This document shows, piece after piece, positions 32,552-43,600 of a stretch of 64,000 nucleotides of DNA. Position 1 is the stretch's first letter. Every line of letters begins with the position of its first letter. The notes under the pieces are model-generated. The model saw nothing but the letters and a program-made list of their open reading frames with translations. It did not search any database and was not told where the DNA came from. Both the position numbers and the translations under genes were made by a program. Source of the DNA: HGM04593 sp045591315 (GTDB lineage: Bacteria; Bacteroidota; Bacteroidia; Bacteroidales; Bacteroidaceae); the NCBI GenBank assembly GCA_045591315.1, contig JAZNSN010000045.1, forward strand, positions 1 to 64,000, given 5' to 3'.

Positions 32552-35156
32552 CCTTGACAAGTTGTTCACCAAGACCTATTGAGTAGCCTTGTGACACGAA
32601 CACCACACGGTTGAAGGTGTCGGCAACAAGGATTAGCGGACGGTTCGGATTCACCAGTTTCATATTGGCAACAATCTCGTTATATATCTTGTCGTCGATA
32701 TCAGTACCCCACACTACTGTAGAGGGAAGTTCCGGGAAGTCGTTCACAAAACGCGAAGCTTCATCCTTGTCGCGGAAAAGGAGAACTATCTTCTGCCCCC
32801 ATTTCTCGAAATCCCCTTTATAAGGCATTACATCGCGCAGGAAATGGTTTGTAGGCTCGCTGCCCGGAGCAATTACAGCAATTATATAATAGCCTCTGCC
32901 AGTTGCCGACAACAATGAACGTTCGCGGTTCTCCGCTATATCGTAGAAAAGATTCTCGCTGTTGAAGTCGCCTATCACCTGCAGCCTTTCGCTGCTCTCA
33001 CGCTGTACGTACTGAAGTTCCAGGTTCTCGTTCTCCTTTACAGTAAAGAAGTTAAGGTGCGCAAGCACTCCGCCGTCAGCCATACGGGTACCGCTCATCA
33101 TAAAGTAGTCCCCGGCATCGAGATATGTACCGTTGCAGAAGTCCTTCTTGAGCGTAGTAGCCTCTTCGGGATAATTGAGGAGCTGCAGACGACCGTCAAC
33201 GATCTTGGATATTGAGAAATGGGAATAATACTTAGGATCATCGATAAAACGTGTCGGAACATAAGATGCCTTGATTGCGCCCTGAGGTGCATTGCCGTTC
33301 TCCGAAACGCCGAAGTTAACATCAATCCACCTGTTGCCCATCATATACTGCACCTTGCCTGTCACCTCATCTATGCGTGAGGGAATCCCCAATGAACGTG
33401 CCGATGCGACAAAGAAGATATCGCGTGAGTGCGGGTCGGCAACACGGATATCCCACACGCCCTTCGGAGACATGCACAAGGCAAGAGGATTCCACTCGCC
33501 ATCGACCTTGATGTTCTTGTTGCACCAATCGACCCAACGTTGGGGATCACCTGCAAAGAACTCCCTTTCAGATTGAGAGAAACAGCCTCTGAAAAACTCC
33601 TTGTATGGAGTAATCATCTCATTGCTTACACGTGGATTGAGTATGTAGCGGCGATACACGTCATCGAAGCTGCCGTTCCGCACAGTATGCTTCAAGTGGT
33701 CGCGCAGGACTTCGATTCTTACATCACGCAGGTCCTTGTCCGAGATGACAGAGAGCAGATAGAATGCCAATGCCTGCTCACTTGTCGGAGTCTCGTCAAA
33801 GAAACTCTTTATTACAGCATGATTTCCGCGTGACTTCACGAACAGTTCTGCAACATCGCCGGCCCTGTCACCGAAGCCCAGATCGAGAGCATACTGCTTT
33901 GCGGCATCACGTGTCATGAATGTTGACACATAGGCATTGCGCAATGAATCCTCATAAGCAAAACGTCGCACGTTCTCCGCTGCCTGCTCCTCGCTCACAA
34001 ACGGTACTGTATTACGCTCTTTCGGAGGTGTAATATTCATTTCCAATGTCGCATTGTAGCCTTGAGACTTGTCTATTACAACTGTAACATCCTTATCCGT
34101 TCCAGCAGTAAACTTTGCAAAGCCAAACATTCCGCCTTTCGAAGCCCAGGCGACCATATCGCCATGACCTGTGGTTATTGACGTGAGGCCATGTTCGTCA
34201 GTAACCTTGCTTGCAGCGGTAAAGAATTCGGCATAATTATATATCTTGAATTCTACGGCAGCCCGAACCGGATTGCCTTCGGCATCTGTAACCCGAACAA
34301 TTGTCTTTGCGACAGGAGCATAATTAGAGGTGACATTAATCTCGGTGTAGCAGGGAGTTACGCTCAGAACCTCTTCCGGACCGTCATACTTGCCGAAAGC
34401 CTTTGTGTGCATGAGCATTCCGCGTGATGCAGGAGCATTGAACCAGGCAAGGTCAAGGACCGGCTCCGGCTCACAAGCGCCAAGAAAATGCCATTTGCCG
34501 TCAATCCATGCTTCTACCCAAGCATGATTGTTGTCGGTATGGGCCCAACGCGGAGTATATACCTGACGTGCAGGGATTCCGACTGCGCGCAAGGCGGCAA
34601 CGGTGAATGTAGATTCCTCACCGCAACGGCCATATGCAGTGCGGACGGTTGCAAGAGGCGCGCTTGTACGTATATCGCTGGGCGTATATGTGACTTTCTC
34701 ATGACACCAATGGTTGACTTCAAGCACTGCTTCACGCATAGACAGTCCCTTTACCCGGCTTCGCAGTTCGTTATAGAAGACAGAGCGGCTTTCGTCCATA
34801 TCCTCGTTGTTCACACGCACCGGCAACACAAAGTGATAGAACTCCCTTGCCGGGACCTTCTTGCCCCAAGGCATCTCTTCTCGCACCATAAGAGCACAAT
34901 CGACATTCTTCAAATGGAATTCAGCCGGGTAATCAACAATGTCGGGCAACGGCATATAGGCATAAAGGAACTGCATTGCATGTTTCCTTTCGCCGCTGAG
35001 ATTGTCAACAGGAGCAAAATAGCTTTCATAGCCGACTGACTTGCGGCGCATTTCGAAATCGGCTTCTGCACTATCGTTCATTTTAAGGTTCCTCTGCGCA
35101 GACGAGAGGGTTACGGACAGCACTGCTGCCATAAGAAACGTGATGTATTTTTTCAT
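32529..35156 (-). CDS. Large secreted transglutaminase-like protein
   Basis: An 875-residue protein starting at ATG 35156 with a signal peptide (MKKYITFLMAAVLSVTLSSA). At about residues 170-260 it has a transglutaminase-like (papain-fold) core: YGRCGEESTFTVAALRAVG holds the Cys, NNHAWVEAW the His, and GKWHFLGACEPEP the third residue region. Further on are a CNA-B/beta-sandwich-like stretch and a second fold with SARSLGIPSRIDEVTG and MGNRWIDVNFGV that resembles another transglutaminase-like domain lacking an obvious catalytic triad. The C-terminus (MPYKGDFEKWGQKIVLLFRD onward) has a thioredoxin-like look. Such Bacteroidetes proteins are of uncertain function. The frame continues upstream to 35240 but lacks a better start. 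Confidence 0.85.
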   Translation of the reverse strand: MKKYITFLMAAVLSVTLSSAQRNLKMNDSAEADFEMRRKSVGYESYFAPVDNLSGERKHAMQFLYAYMPLPDIVDYPAEFHLKNVDCALMVREEMPWGKKVPAREFYHFVLPVRVNNEDMDESRSVFYNELRSRVKGLSMREAVLEVNHWCHEKVTYTPSDIRTSAPLATVRTAYGRCGEESTFTVAALRAVGIPARQVYTPRWAHTDNNHAWVEAWIDGKWHFLGACEPEPVLDLAWFNAPASRGMLMHTKAFGKYDGPEEVLSVTPCYTEINVTSNYAPVAKTIVRVTDAEGNPVRAAVEFKIYNYAEFFTAASKVTDEHGLTSITTGHGDMVAWASKGGMFGFAKFTAGTDKDVTVVIDKSQGYNATLEMNITPPKERNTVPFVSEEQAAENVRRFAYEDSLRNAYVSTFMTRDAAKQYALDLGFGDRAGDVAELFVKSRGNHAVIKSFFDETPTSEQALAFYLLSVISDKDLRDVRIEVLRDHLKHTVRNGSFDDVYRRYILNPRVSNEMITPYKEFFRGCFSQSEREFFAGDPQRWVDWCNKNIKVDGEWNPLALCMSPKGVWDIRVADPHSRDIFFVASARSLGIPSRIDEVTGKVQYMMGNRWIDVNFGVSENGNAPQGAIKASYVPTRFIDDPKYYSHFSISKIVDGRLQLLNYPEEATTLKKDFCNGTYLDAGDYFMMSGTRMADGGVLAHLNFFTVKENENLELQYVQRESSERLQVIGDFNSENLFYDIAENRERSLLSATGRGYYIIAVIAPGSEPTNHFLRDVMPYKGDFEKWGQKIVLLFRDKDEASRFVNDFPELPSTVVWGTDIDDKIYNEIVANMKLVNPNRPLILVADTFNRVVFVSQGYSIGLGEQLVKVIKQLAE

Positions 35157-35288
35157 AAAAAAGTGTTTTCCAGCTGTAAATATAATCATAAAATACGTTG
35201 AACAGGCACAAAAGAGTCGAAGATTGAGGCAAAACAGCAAAAACCGTTCATTTTAAGCCTCGTAAATCATACTATAAAATATATTTTG

Positions 35289-35296
35289 TATATTTG
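35289..35296 (+). promoter_or_regulatory. -7 box for the ABC exporter
   Basis: TATATTTG; places transcription just upstream of the proposed GTG start at 35321 and makes the TTG at 35294 unlikely as a start. Confidence 0.5.
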
Positions 35297-35320
35297 CAGA
35301 TTATTGACAAAACAAGGAAC

Positions 35321-36976
35321 GTGACTGACAAGAAAGGCAAAATAATAAAGGCCAAGACTTTACTTTTTTGGCTATGGCGCAACTCTAAAGGAGCGCGCAA
35401 ACAGGCAGCCGCAAACACGGCATTAGGCCTTGCCGATGTCGTGTGCCAGCTTCTTTGGGTACTGGCATGCAAGCATGCAATAGACATTGCCACAGGAGTA
35501 GCTGAAGGTTCGCTCCTGTACACTGGGACACTCATTGGAGCACTGATGCTTGCCGAAATAACGTCGAGAGCAGGAAGCCGATGGATACATTCTGTTATCG
35601 GGAACAAGGTACGCAACAGGATGAGGCTGAAGATGTTCTCACGTCTTCTGAAATGCGAATGGCTTCATTTGCAGAAACACCACACAGGCGACCTTGTAAA
35701 CCGTCTCGAAGGTGATGTCAACAGCATTACAGCCTTGATTACAGAGACAATACCGGCTGCAGTTGTTGTGACAGCACAGTTGGCAGCATCTTTCTTCCTG
35801 CTTTTCGCAATGAGCCCCATGCTGGCCGTATCTGTATTGATAACACTGCCTGTATGCATTGTCGTGAGCCAGTTCTATGTGCGCAGAATGAGAAGATTGA
35901 ACCGAGATGTAAGAGACAGTGACAGCCGGATACAATCGGTGCTTCAAGAGAGCCTGCAACATAAGGAACTGATAAAGACACTTGAACAGAACGAATCGAC
36001 AGAGAAACAGTTGTCGGACTTGCAGAAAGAACTTCACACGCAGGTCACTGACCGCACCAAATTCTCGCTGGGAGCATTCACATTCATACAGCTAGGATTC
36101 GCAGCTGGATATCTGATTGCATTCATGTGGGGAGTAGCGAGCCTACGTGACGGAGCAATCACCTATGGAGCAATGGCTGCGTACCTCCAGCTTGTAGGCC
36201 TTATACAAAGGCCTACAATGGACCTCAGCAAGTACATTCCGGGAATTGTATCATCACTGACAGCTGCTGAAAGGCTATACGAACTTGAGGACATGCCTTT
36301 GGAGCGCGAAGGCGATTCCTTGATTCTCGAAGGAACGGCTGGAGTAAGATTCAAGGATGTATGTTTCAGGTACGACGACAAGAGCAGGAGCATACTCGAC
36401 AACTTCAGTTTCGATTTCGCGCCAAACAGCAGCACTGCGATTGTCGGCGAGACAGGAGCCGGAAAGACAACTTTGATACGTCTCCTCGTGGCACTCATAA
36501 ACCCTCAAAGCGGAAGCATAGAGATATACAACGGCAAAGAACAGCACATCTCATCGACTTTGACAAGAGGCAACTTCGTATATATTCCGCAAGGGAACAG
36601 CCTCATCAGTGGAACAATCAGGGACAACTTGCTTATGGGCAACCCAGAGGCAACAGAAGAGGAAATGACGAAAGCACTTCATATAGCATGCGCCGACTTT
36701 GTAATGGAGTTGCCCGAAGGCTTAGAGAGCAAGGTAACCGAACGAGGCGGAGGATTGAGCGAAGGACAGGCTCAGCGCATTGCCGTTGCACGCTCGATAC
36801 TTCGTCCGGGCAGTATTCTGATACTTGACGAGATAACCTCGGCACTTGACGAAGAAACCGAGCAGGAACTGCTGCGCAGGCTTACCCAGGACCGGATAGG
36901 AAAGACACTTATATTTGTGACACACCGCCCGGCAATAATAGAATACTGCAATCATATACTGAGAATTACAAAATAA
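35321..36976 (+). CDS. ABC exporter, fused permease and ATPase
   Basis: A 551-residue half-transporter. The first 300 residues hold six membrane helices of a type IV ABC exporter (for example VVVTAQLAASFFLLFAM and FTFIQLGFAAGYLIAFMWG). The ATPase domain has Walker A GETGAGKT, signature LSEGQAQRIAVARSIL, Walker B ILILDEITSALD and the H-loop TH. No ATG occurs near the N-terminus; GTG 35321, preceded by AAGGAA, is the best start. The substrate may be lipid, peptide or drug and cannot be told. It is alone in its transcript, or reads into ruvA after 88 bases. Confidence 0.88.
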   Translation: MTDKKGKIIKAKTLLFWLWRNSKGARKQAAANTALGLADVVCQLLWVLACKHAIDIATGVAEGSLLYTGTLIGALMLAEITSRAGSRWIHSVIGNKVRNRMRLKMFSRLLKCEWLHLQKHHTGDLVNRLEGDVNSITALITETIPAAVVVTAQLAASFFLLFAMSPMLAVSVLITLPVCIVVSQFYVRRMRRLNRDVRDSDSRIQSVLQESLQHKELIKTLEQNESTEKQLSDLQKELHTQVTDRTKFSLGAFTFIQLGFAAGYLIAFMWGVASLRDGAITYGAMAAYLQLVGLIQRPTMDLSKYIPGIVSSLTAAERLYELEDMPLEREGDSLILEGTAGVRFKDVCFRYDDKSRSILDNFSFDFAPNSSTAIVGETGAGKTTLIRLLVALINPQSGSIEIYNGKEQHISSTLTRGNFVYIPQGNSLISGTIRDNLLMGNPEATEEEMTKALHIACADFVMELPEGLESKVTERGGGLSEGQAQRIAVARSILRPGSILILDEITSALDEETEQELLRRLTQDRIGKTLIFVTHRPAIIEYCNHILRITK

Positions 36977-37064
36977 CAACAGCGAGAAAGAACGGCTGTA
37001 ATTTACAGCAATACAATAAAACCGGTATTTTGCCGTTTTGTAGAAGATAAAACAGACATAGACT

Positions 37065-37655
37065 ATGATAGAATATCTTAAGGGAGAGATTGCTGAACTC
37101 ACACCGGCTACAGCCATAATAGAATGTTGCGGAGTAGGTTACGAGGCGAGCATCACTTTGAGCACATACAGCGCCCTGCAAGGGAAGAAAGAGGCAAAAT
37201 TATACATATACGAAGTCATAAGGGAAGATGCACATTTGCTCTACGGTTTCAGCAACAAGCAAGAAAGAGAACTGTTTCTGCAACTTATCTCCGTATCGGG
37301 AATTGGCGGTAACACAGCCCGTACAATACTTTCGGCATTTACGGTAAATGAACTCTGCGAGGCTATTGCCACCGGCAACGAAGTTGCCATAAAGAGCGTC
37401 AAAGGAATTGGCCTAAAGACAGCTCAACGCCTGATCGTTGACCTGAAAGACAAGATTTCAGGCTTAGGACTAGGCAATGGTGCCACAACTGCCGCTACAG
37501 TTGCGAACAATGATATTGCCGAAGGTGCTGTCGCAGCACTAGTCATGCTCGGATTCCCGTCTGCTGCTGCGAACAAGGCCGTACAATCAATAATCAAGAG
37601 CGAGCCTGGAGCTTCGATAGAACAGGTCATAAAGTTTGCATTAAAACTGCTTTAA
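37065..37655 (+). CDS. ruvA: Holliday junction helicase subunit RuvA
   Basis: A 196-residue DNA-binding protein that targets RuvB to Holliday junctions. Domain I opens MIEYLKGEIAELTPATAIIE; domain II has the helix-hairpin-helix motifs LISVSGIGGNTARTIL and IKSVKGIGLKTAQRLIVDL; domain III (about 150-196) is the short RuvB-binding helix bundle (AVAALVMLGFPSAAANKAV). Complete and normal length. It precedes sprA by 22 bases; a ruvA-sprA order is, as I recall, common in Bacteroidetes. Confidence 0.96.
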   Translation: MIEYLKGEIAELTPATAIIECCGVGYEASITLSTYSALQGKKEAKLYIYEVIREDAHLLYGFSNKQERELFLQLISVSGIGGNTARTILSAFTVNELCEAIATGNEVAIKSVKGIGLKTAQRLIVDLKDKISGLGLGNGATTAATVANNDIAEGAVAALVMLGFPSAAANKAVQSIIKSEPGASIEQVIKFALKLL

Positions 37656-37677
37656 CACAAGACTAGGGGAAGAACTG

Positions 37678-40600
37678 ATGAAAAGACACACACTGATACT
37701 GTTGCTGATTGCACTCTTAGCAAGTTCCGACATGCTTGCCCAGAGCAATGCGCGCATAGACTCAGTGCGTCAAGCTGTAAGGAACAGGAATAAAGCCAGG
37801 TTGGAAAAGCAGCACGGCAAGGATTCAATACCGGCACGCTACCCTATTTCCGAGGTCTCGCCCATAACCATTGACGATCTGGAGCGTCATTCTCTTGATT
37901 TGAACACCCCCCAGAATATCGTCACAGACACGATATACAACGACAAGGACACAACATACTCTTTTGTTACCCGCTTGGGTGAAAGAGGAATTCTTGGTGC
38001 CCCGATATTGCTCTCACCCAGCGAATACTCACAATGGGAACACAAACGTTCAATGCAACGCTTTTTCCGCAAGAAGAATTATGAAGAGTGGGTAAACTCC
38101 AAAGAAAAAGGCAAGTTCGACTTTACTGACATGCACTTTGACATCGGACCGGCCGAAAAGATATTCGGCCCTGGCGGCGTGAGGATAAAGACACAGGGAA
38201 ATGCCGAACTGAAAATAGGATACTCAATACAGAGCATAGACAACCCCTCGTTGCCTGCAAGAAGCCGCAAGACAAAGAGTTTCGACTTTGACGAGAAATT
38301 CAACATCAATGTACGGGGAAGTGTCGGAGACAAGATGAACATGGACTTCAACTACAACACTGAAGCGACGTTCAGCTACGATGCGAAAAAGGTAAACTTG
38401 AAATATGAGGGCAAAGAGGATGAAGTCATAAAGCTTATAGAAGCCGGAAATGTCACATTTCCGACAAACTCCAGTCTCATCAAAGGAGCCTCTTCGCTCT
38501 TTGGCATAAGAGCCGATTTGCAGTTCGGCAAGCTTTTGCTGCAGACCGTTGTGTCGCAAAAAACATCAAGCACCACAGTCGTGAGTTCAAAAGGCGGTAC
38601 CCAACTGAACACCTTCGAGCTGGAAATCACTAATTATGAGGAGAACAAGCACTTCTTCCTTGCCCACTATTTCCGCGACAACTATGACCGCTCAATGTCG
38701 CAATTGCCGGCAGTGCTTTCTGGAGTAAGCATTAACAGAATTGAAGTCTGGATAACAAACAAGACCAGCGACTACAACAATCCGAGAAACCTCGTAGCTT
38801 TTACCGATATAGCAGAAGGAAGCCATATCAGCAATCCGTTATGGACACAGACCGGAGCGACCGCGTACCCGTCAAACAGTTCCAACGACCTGTATTCACA
38901 GCTTAACACAATATATTCTGACATACGCGATATAGATCAGGTAAACCGCATACTAGGCAGTATAAACGGAATAAACGGCGGACTTGATTATGAAAAGATA
39001 TCAAATGCAAGACTCCTTACGTCATCGGAATACACCCTTAACCGCGAACTGGGATTCATTTCACTGAGAAGCGCGCTTAGAGCAGACGAAGTACTTGCCG
39101 TTGCATATGAATATACAGTCGGAGGACAGACATACCAGGTCGGTGAGTTCTCGAACGATGTAAAGGACTCGAAGACAACTATGTTCGTTAAACTCATCAA
39201 GCCTAACGCATGTTCACCAAAGAACGGATGCTGGGACCTCATGATGAAGAATGTTTATGCATTGGGAACGAGAAGCCTGCAAAGCACTAACTTCAAGCTG
39301 GACGTATATTACGCAAGCGACAGCCTAGGTACAAATATTACATATTTGCCTGAACAGACATTGAAGAGCAAGCCTCTCATTCAGATGCTAGGTCTAGACC
39401 GCCTGGACAGCAACAACAGCAAGGAACACCCCAACGGCATATTCGACTTCATACCCGGATACACAGTCGATACGTCAACCGGAAGGATTTTCTTCCCCTC
39501 GGTGGAACCGTTCGGAAACTATCTCAAGAAGAAGATAAACAACGATGTCCTTGCCGAAAAATATATATTCCAGGAACTGTACGACTCAACAAAGACAGTT
39601 GCCAAGCAACTTGCCGAAAAGGACAAGTTCTATCTTATCGGCGAATATACCGGTTCTGCGGCAAATGTCATTGAAACCGGTTCTACAAATATTCCACGCG
39701 GCTCTGTGGTTGTTACGGCCGGCGGTGTAACACTTATCGAAAACAGCGACTATCAGGTAGATTACTCGACAGGTACCATCACCATACTCAACCAGAACAT
39801 CATTGACGCAGGAACAAACGTACAGGTTTCACTAGAGAGCAACACGCTGTTCAACATGCAACGCAAGACATTCCTCGGATTGAACTGGATGTACGACTAC
39901 TCTGAGGACCTGAAGTTCGGAGGAACAATCATGTCATTGACCGAAAAACCGCTTACATCAAAGGTCAACATGGGTTCTGAACCTTTGCGCAACCTCATGT
40001 GGGGATTCAATATAAGCTGGAAGAAAGAGAGCCAATGGCTTACGAACCTTATCGACCGCCTTCCTTTCATCAGCTGCACAGAACCTTCGTCCATTACATT
40101 GTCGGCTGAATTTGCAAAGTTGCAGGCCGGCACATCGGGTGATGTACAGAGCGAAGCTTCGTATATTGACGATTTTGAGAGCACGGAGAATGGAATCGAC
40201 ATCAAATCGGCTTCAAGCTGGATGCTGTCATCATTGCCGAGCAGTATGCCTTACAGCAATCTCACGAATGACATACGTACCGGATACGATCGGGCCCACA
40301 TGAGCTGGTACACGATTGACCCGTTATTTACACGACGCAGTTCATCACTCACTCCATCGCACATAAAGAGCGACGTAGAGCAGCTGTCGAACCACTATGT
40401 ACGCGAGGTATATGAACGTGAACTTTACCCCAATAAGGAATCGACCTACGGTGAGTCATCGACAATGTCCTTACTCAACGTCACATATTACCCGAACGAA
40501 CGCGGTCCATACAACCTTGATACCGACATGGATTTCGATGGCAAGCTGAACAACCCGGCAAAACGTTGGGGAGGTATGACACGCCAATTGTCAACTACCG

Positions 40601-43600
40601 ATTTCGAAGCTGCCAATATACAGTATCTTGAATTCTGGATGCTTGACCCATTCATTTACGACCAGACAAGCATGGGCGGTGACCTGTACTTTAATTTGGG
40701 TGAAGTATCCGAGGATATTCTGAAGGACGGGAAGAAGTTCTTTGAGAACGGATTGCCGGCCAGCGGAAACAATTACAAGTACGAAGAGACCGTATGGGGA
40801 CGTATTCCGACAACGGCCAGCCTTGTATATGCCTTCGACAATAATTCAGGAACACGCGAACAGCAGGACATGGGATACAATGGACTCAGCAGTACCGACG
40901 AGGCGAAATTCCCTGCATACAAGGAGTATCTTGCTGCACTGAAAGGAAAAGTCCGCAAAGAGGTCTATGACAGTATCCTTGCCGACCCTGCAGGTGACAA
41001 GTACCACTATTTCCGTGGCGGAGACTATGATGCAGCACAGAAAAGCATTATTGATAGATACAAGTATTTCAACAACAGCGAAGGGAATTCGCCAAGTTCT
41101 TCTGGAGAAAGCTTCAGCAGCGCTGCAAAAACAACGCCAGATGTCGAAGATGCCAATCAGGACTTCACTATGGACGAGTACGAAAGCTACTTCCAATACC
41201 ATATATCCTTACGCCCCGAAGAGATGGAAGTCGGCAAGAATTATATTACAGACAAGCGCCAGGTAACTACAAAACTGCGTAATGGCAAGACTGAGAGTGT
41301 GAACTGGTATAAGTTCCGCATACCGATAGACGAGTACGAGAAGATTGTCGGTTCAATACGCGACTTTACATCAATACGTTTCATACGTATGTTCATGACT
41401 CAGTTCAAGAAGCCTATCACCCTGCGTTTTGCAACCATGCAACTCATCAGAGGAGAGTGGAGACCATACATGCAGCCTATAGCGTCAAAGAACAACACGG
41501 CCCCGACAATATCGGGAGATTTCACCATGTCGGCAGTGAGCATTGAAGAGCATGGTGACAGAAAACCGGTAAACTATATACTTCCTCCAGGCATAACACG
41601 TATAATAGACCCCAGCCAGCCACAGTTAAGACAAGACAACGAGCAAGCCTTGTCACTGAATGTAAACAACCTCGGCAGCAAGGAGTCACGTGCTGTCTAT
41701 AAGAAGAGCAACCTGGACATAAGACAGTATGAGCGCATACAGTTGTTCATACATGCCGAGGCACAAGAGGCCGATGCCACACAACTGGCAAGCAACGATG
41801 TATCGCTCTTCATCCGTTTGGGTTCGGACTACAAGAGCAACTATTATGAGTATGAAGTGCCGCTGAGCATTACGCCGCACGGCTCATACGACGGCAACAG
41901 TTCTGCCGCCGCCAGTGTGGTATGGCCGCAGGAGAACATGATTGACATACCTTTAAGCAAGCTGACAAACATAAAGGTAAAAAGAAACACACTCCGCAAC
42001 AGCAATGCCGAAGGTGTTACTAACACGACAATATACAGCGAATACGATGAAGATGAGCCTAAGAACAGGATAAGCATTGTCGGAAGCCCGTCGCTTGGAC
42101 AGATAAAGGTGATGATGATTGGAGTACGCAACAATACAGCACACAACAAGTCTGCTATTGTATGGGTTAACGAAATGCGCTTGCTTGGCTTTAACAACAA
42201 GAGCGGATGGGCAGCACAAGGAAATCTGAACATCAAGTTGAGCGACATAGGAACTTTCGCAGCACAAGGCAGAATCGAGACAGCAGGATTCGGCGGCATT
42301 GAAGACAAACTGGCTTCACGCCGTACAGATGACTACTACCGTTATTCATTGACAGGAACAATGGATTTCGGACGTATATTGCCGCCATCGTTCAAGGTAT
42401 CGTTGCCGGTGTACTACTCGTACACCAAAGAGGTAACATCACCGCTTTACAGCCCGTTCGATTCAGACCTTTTGCTCGACGATGTCCTTGACTCATACTC
42501 TGGAGTCCAAAGAGACTCTATCAGAAACATTGCAGAGGTGCGCTCAATAATGCGCAACTTCAGCATAAGCAATGCCAAAATAAACATTTCCAGCAGTACT
42601 CCTATGCCATACGACCCGGCAAACTTCTCGTTCAGCTACTCACGTTCGACAACTGACAATAGCGGAAGTACAATATGCTGGGAAAACAAGTTGGACTGGA
42701 AAGCCTCAATCAGCTACAATTATTCAAGCCCTTTGAAAACAATCAAGCCCTTTGAAAAGATGAAGAGCAAGTCAAAGTGGGCAAAGATACTCAAGGAATG
42801 GGGATTCAACCCACTTCCACAGTCATTGTCTATCAACACCGACATGACAAGAAGCTACCATGAAATACAACGCCGCGACCTTAATGCAATGGCAAGCGGA
42901 AATGAGATTCCTATAACATTCTCACAGCAGTTCTATTGGAACAGGACACTTGCAATCAAATGGGACCCGACAACAAACCTCAGGATGAGTCTCAACACAG
43001 GAACAAATGCCGAGATAGAGGAACCGTTCCTGCCTGTCAACAAGGACAGGTTCCCGAATGAGTATGCCATTTGGAAAGATTCGGTCAAACGCAGTATAAA
43101 GGAATTCGGACGCCCGTTGAGTTACCAACAGAGCTTTAATGCTTCATACAGCCTGCCTCTTAACAAATTGCCTATATTCGAATGGCTGACAACCGATATC
43201 GACTATTCTGCCACATACAATTGGCAAAGAGGAAACAACGTCAACAGAGTCAACTTCGGAAACAACATTTCGAACAAACGCAACATAACACTTAAAGGTA
43301 CGTTGAACCTTGAGAAACTATACAATCTTGTACCATATCTTGAGGAGACCAACAAGCGTTTCGCAAGCAATAAGAGCAAAAAGAAAAATGCCAAGCCTGC
43401 AAACAAAAAGAAAGTAAAGAAGCCGAAACCATTTACTAAGGAAGTAAAACTGCAGGCCGATACCACTGTAACTCTGGCACACAACCTGAAAAACAAGAAA
43501 CTTGAAATAACTGCCCGCACAAAGAGGGGCGAGAAATACAAACTCAAGTACAAGATTATAGACGAGAACAATATACTTATAAAGAACCAGGACACTATAA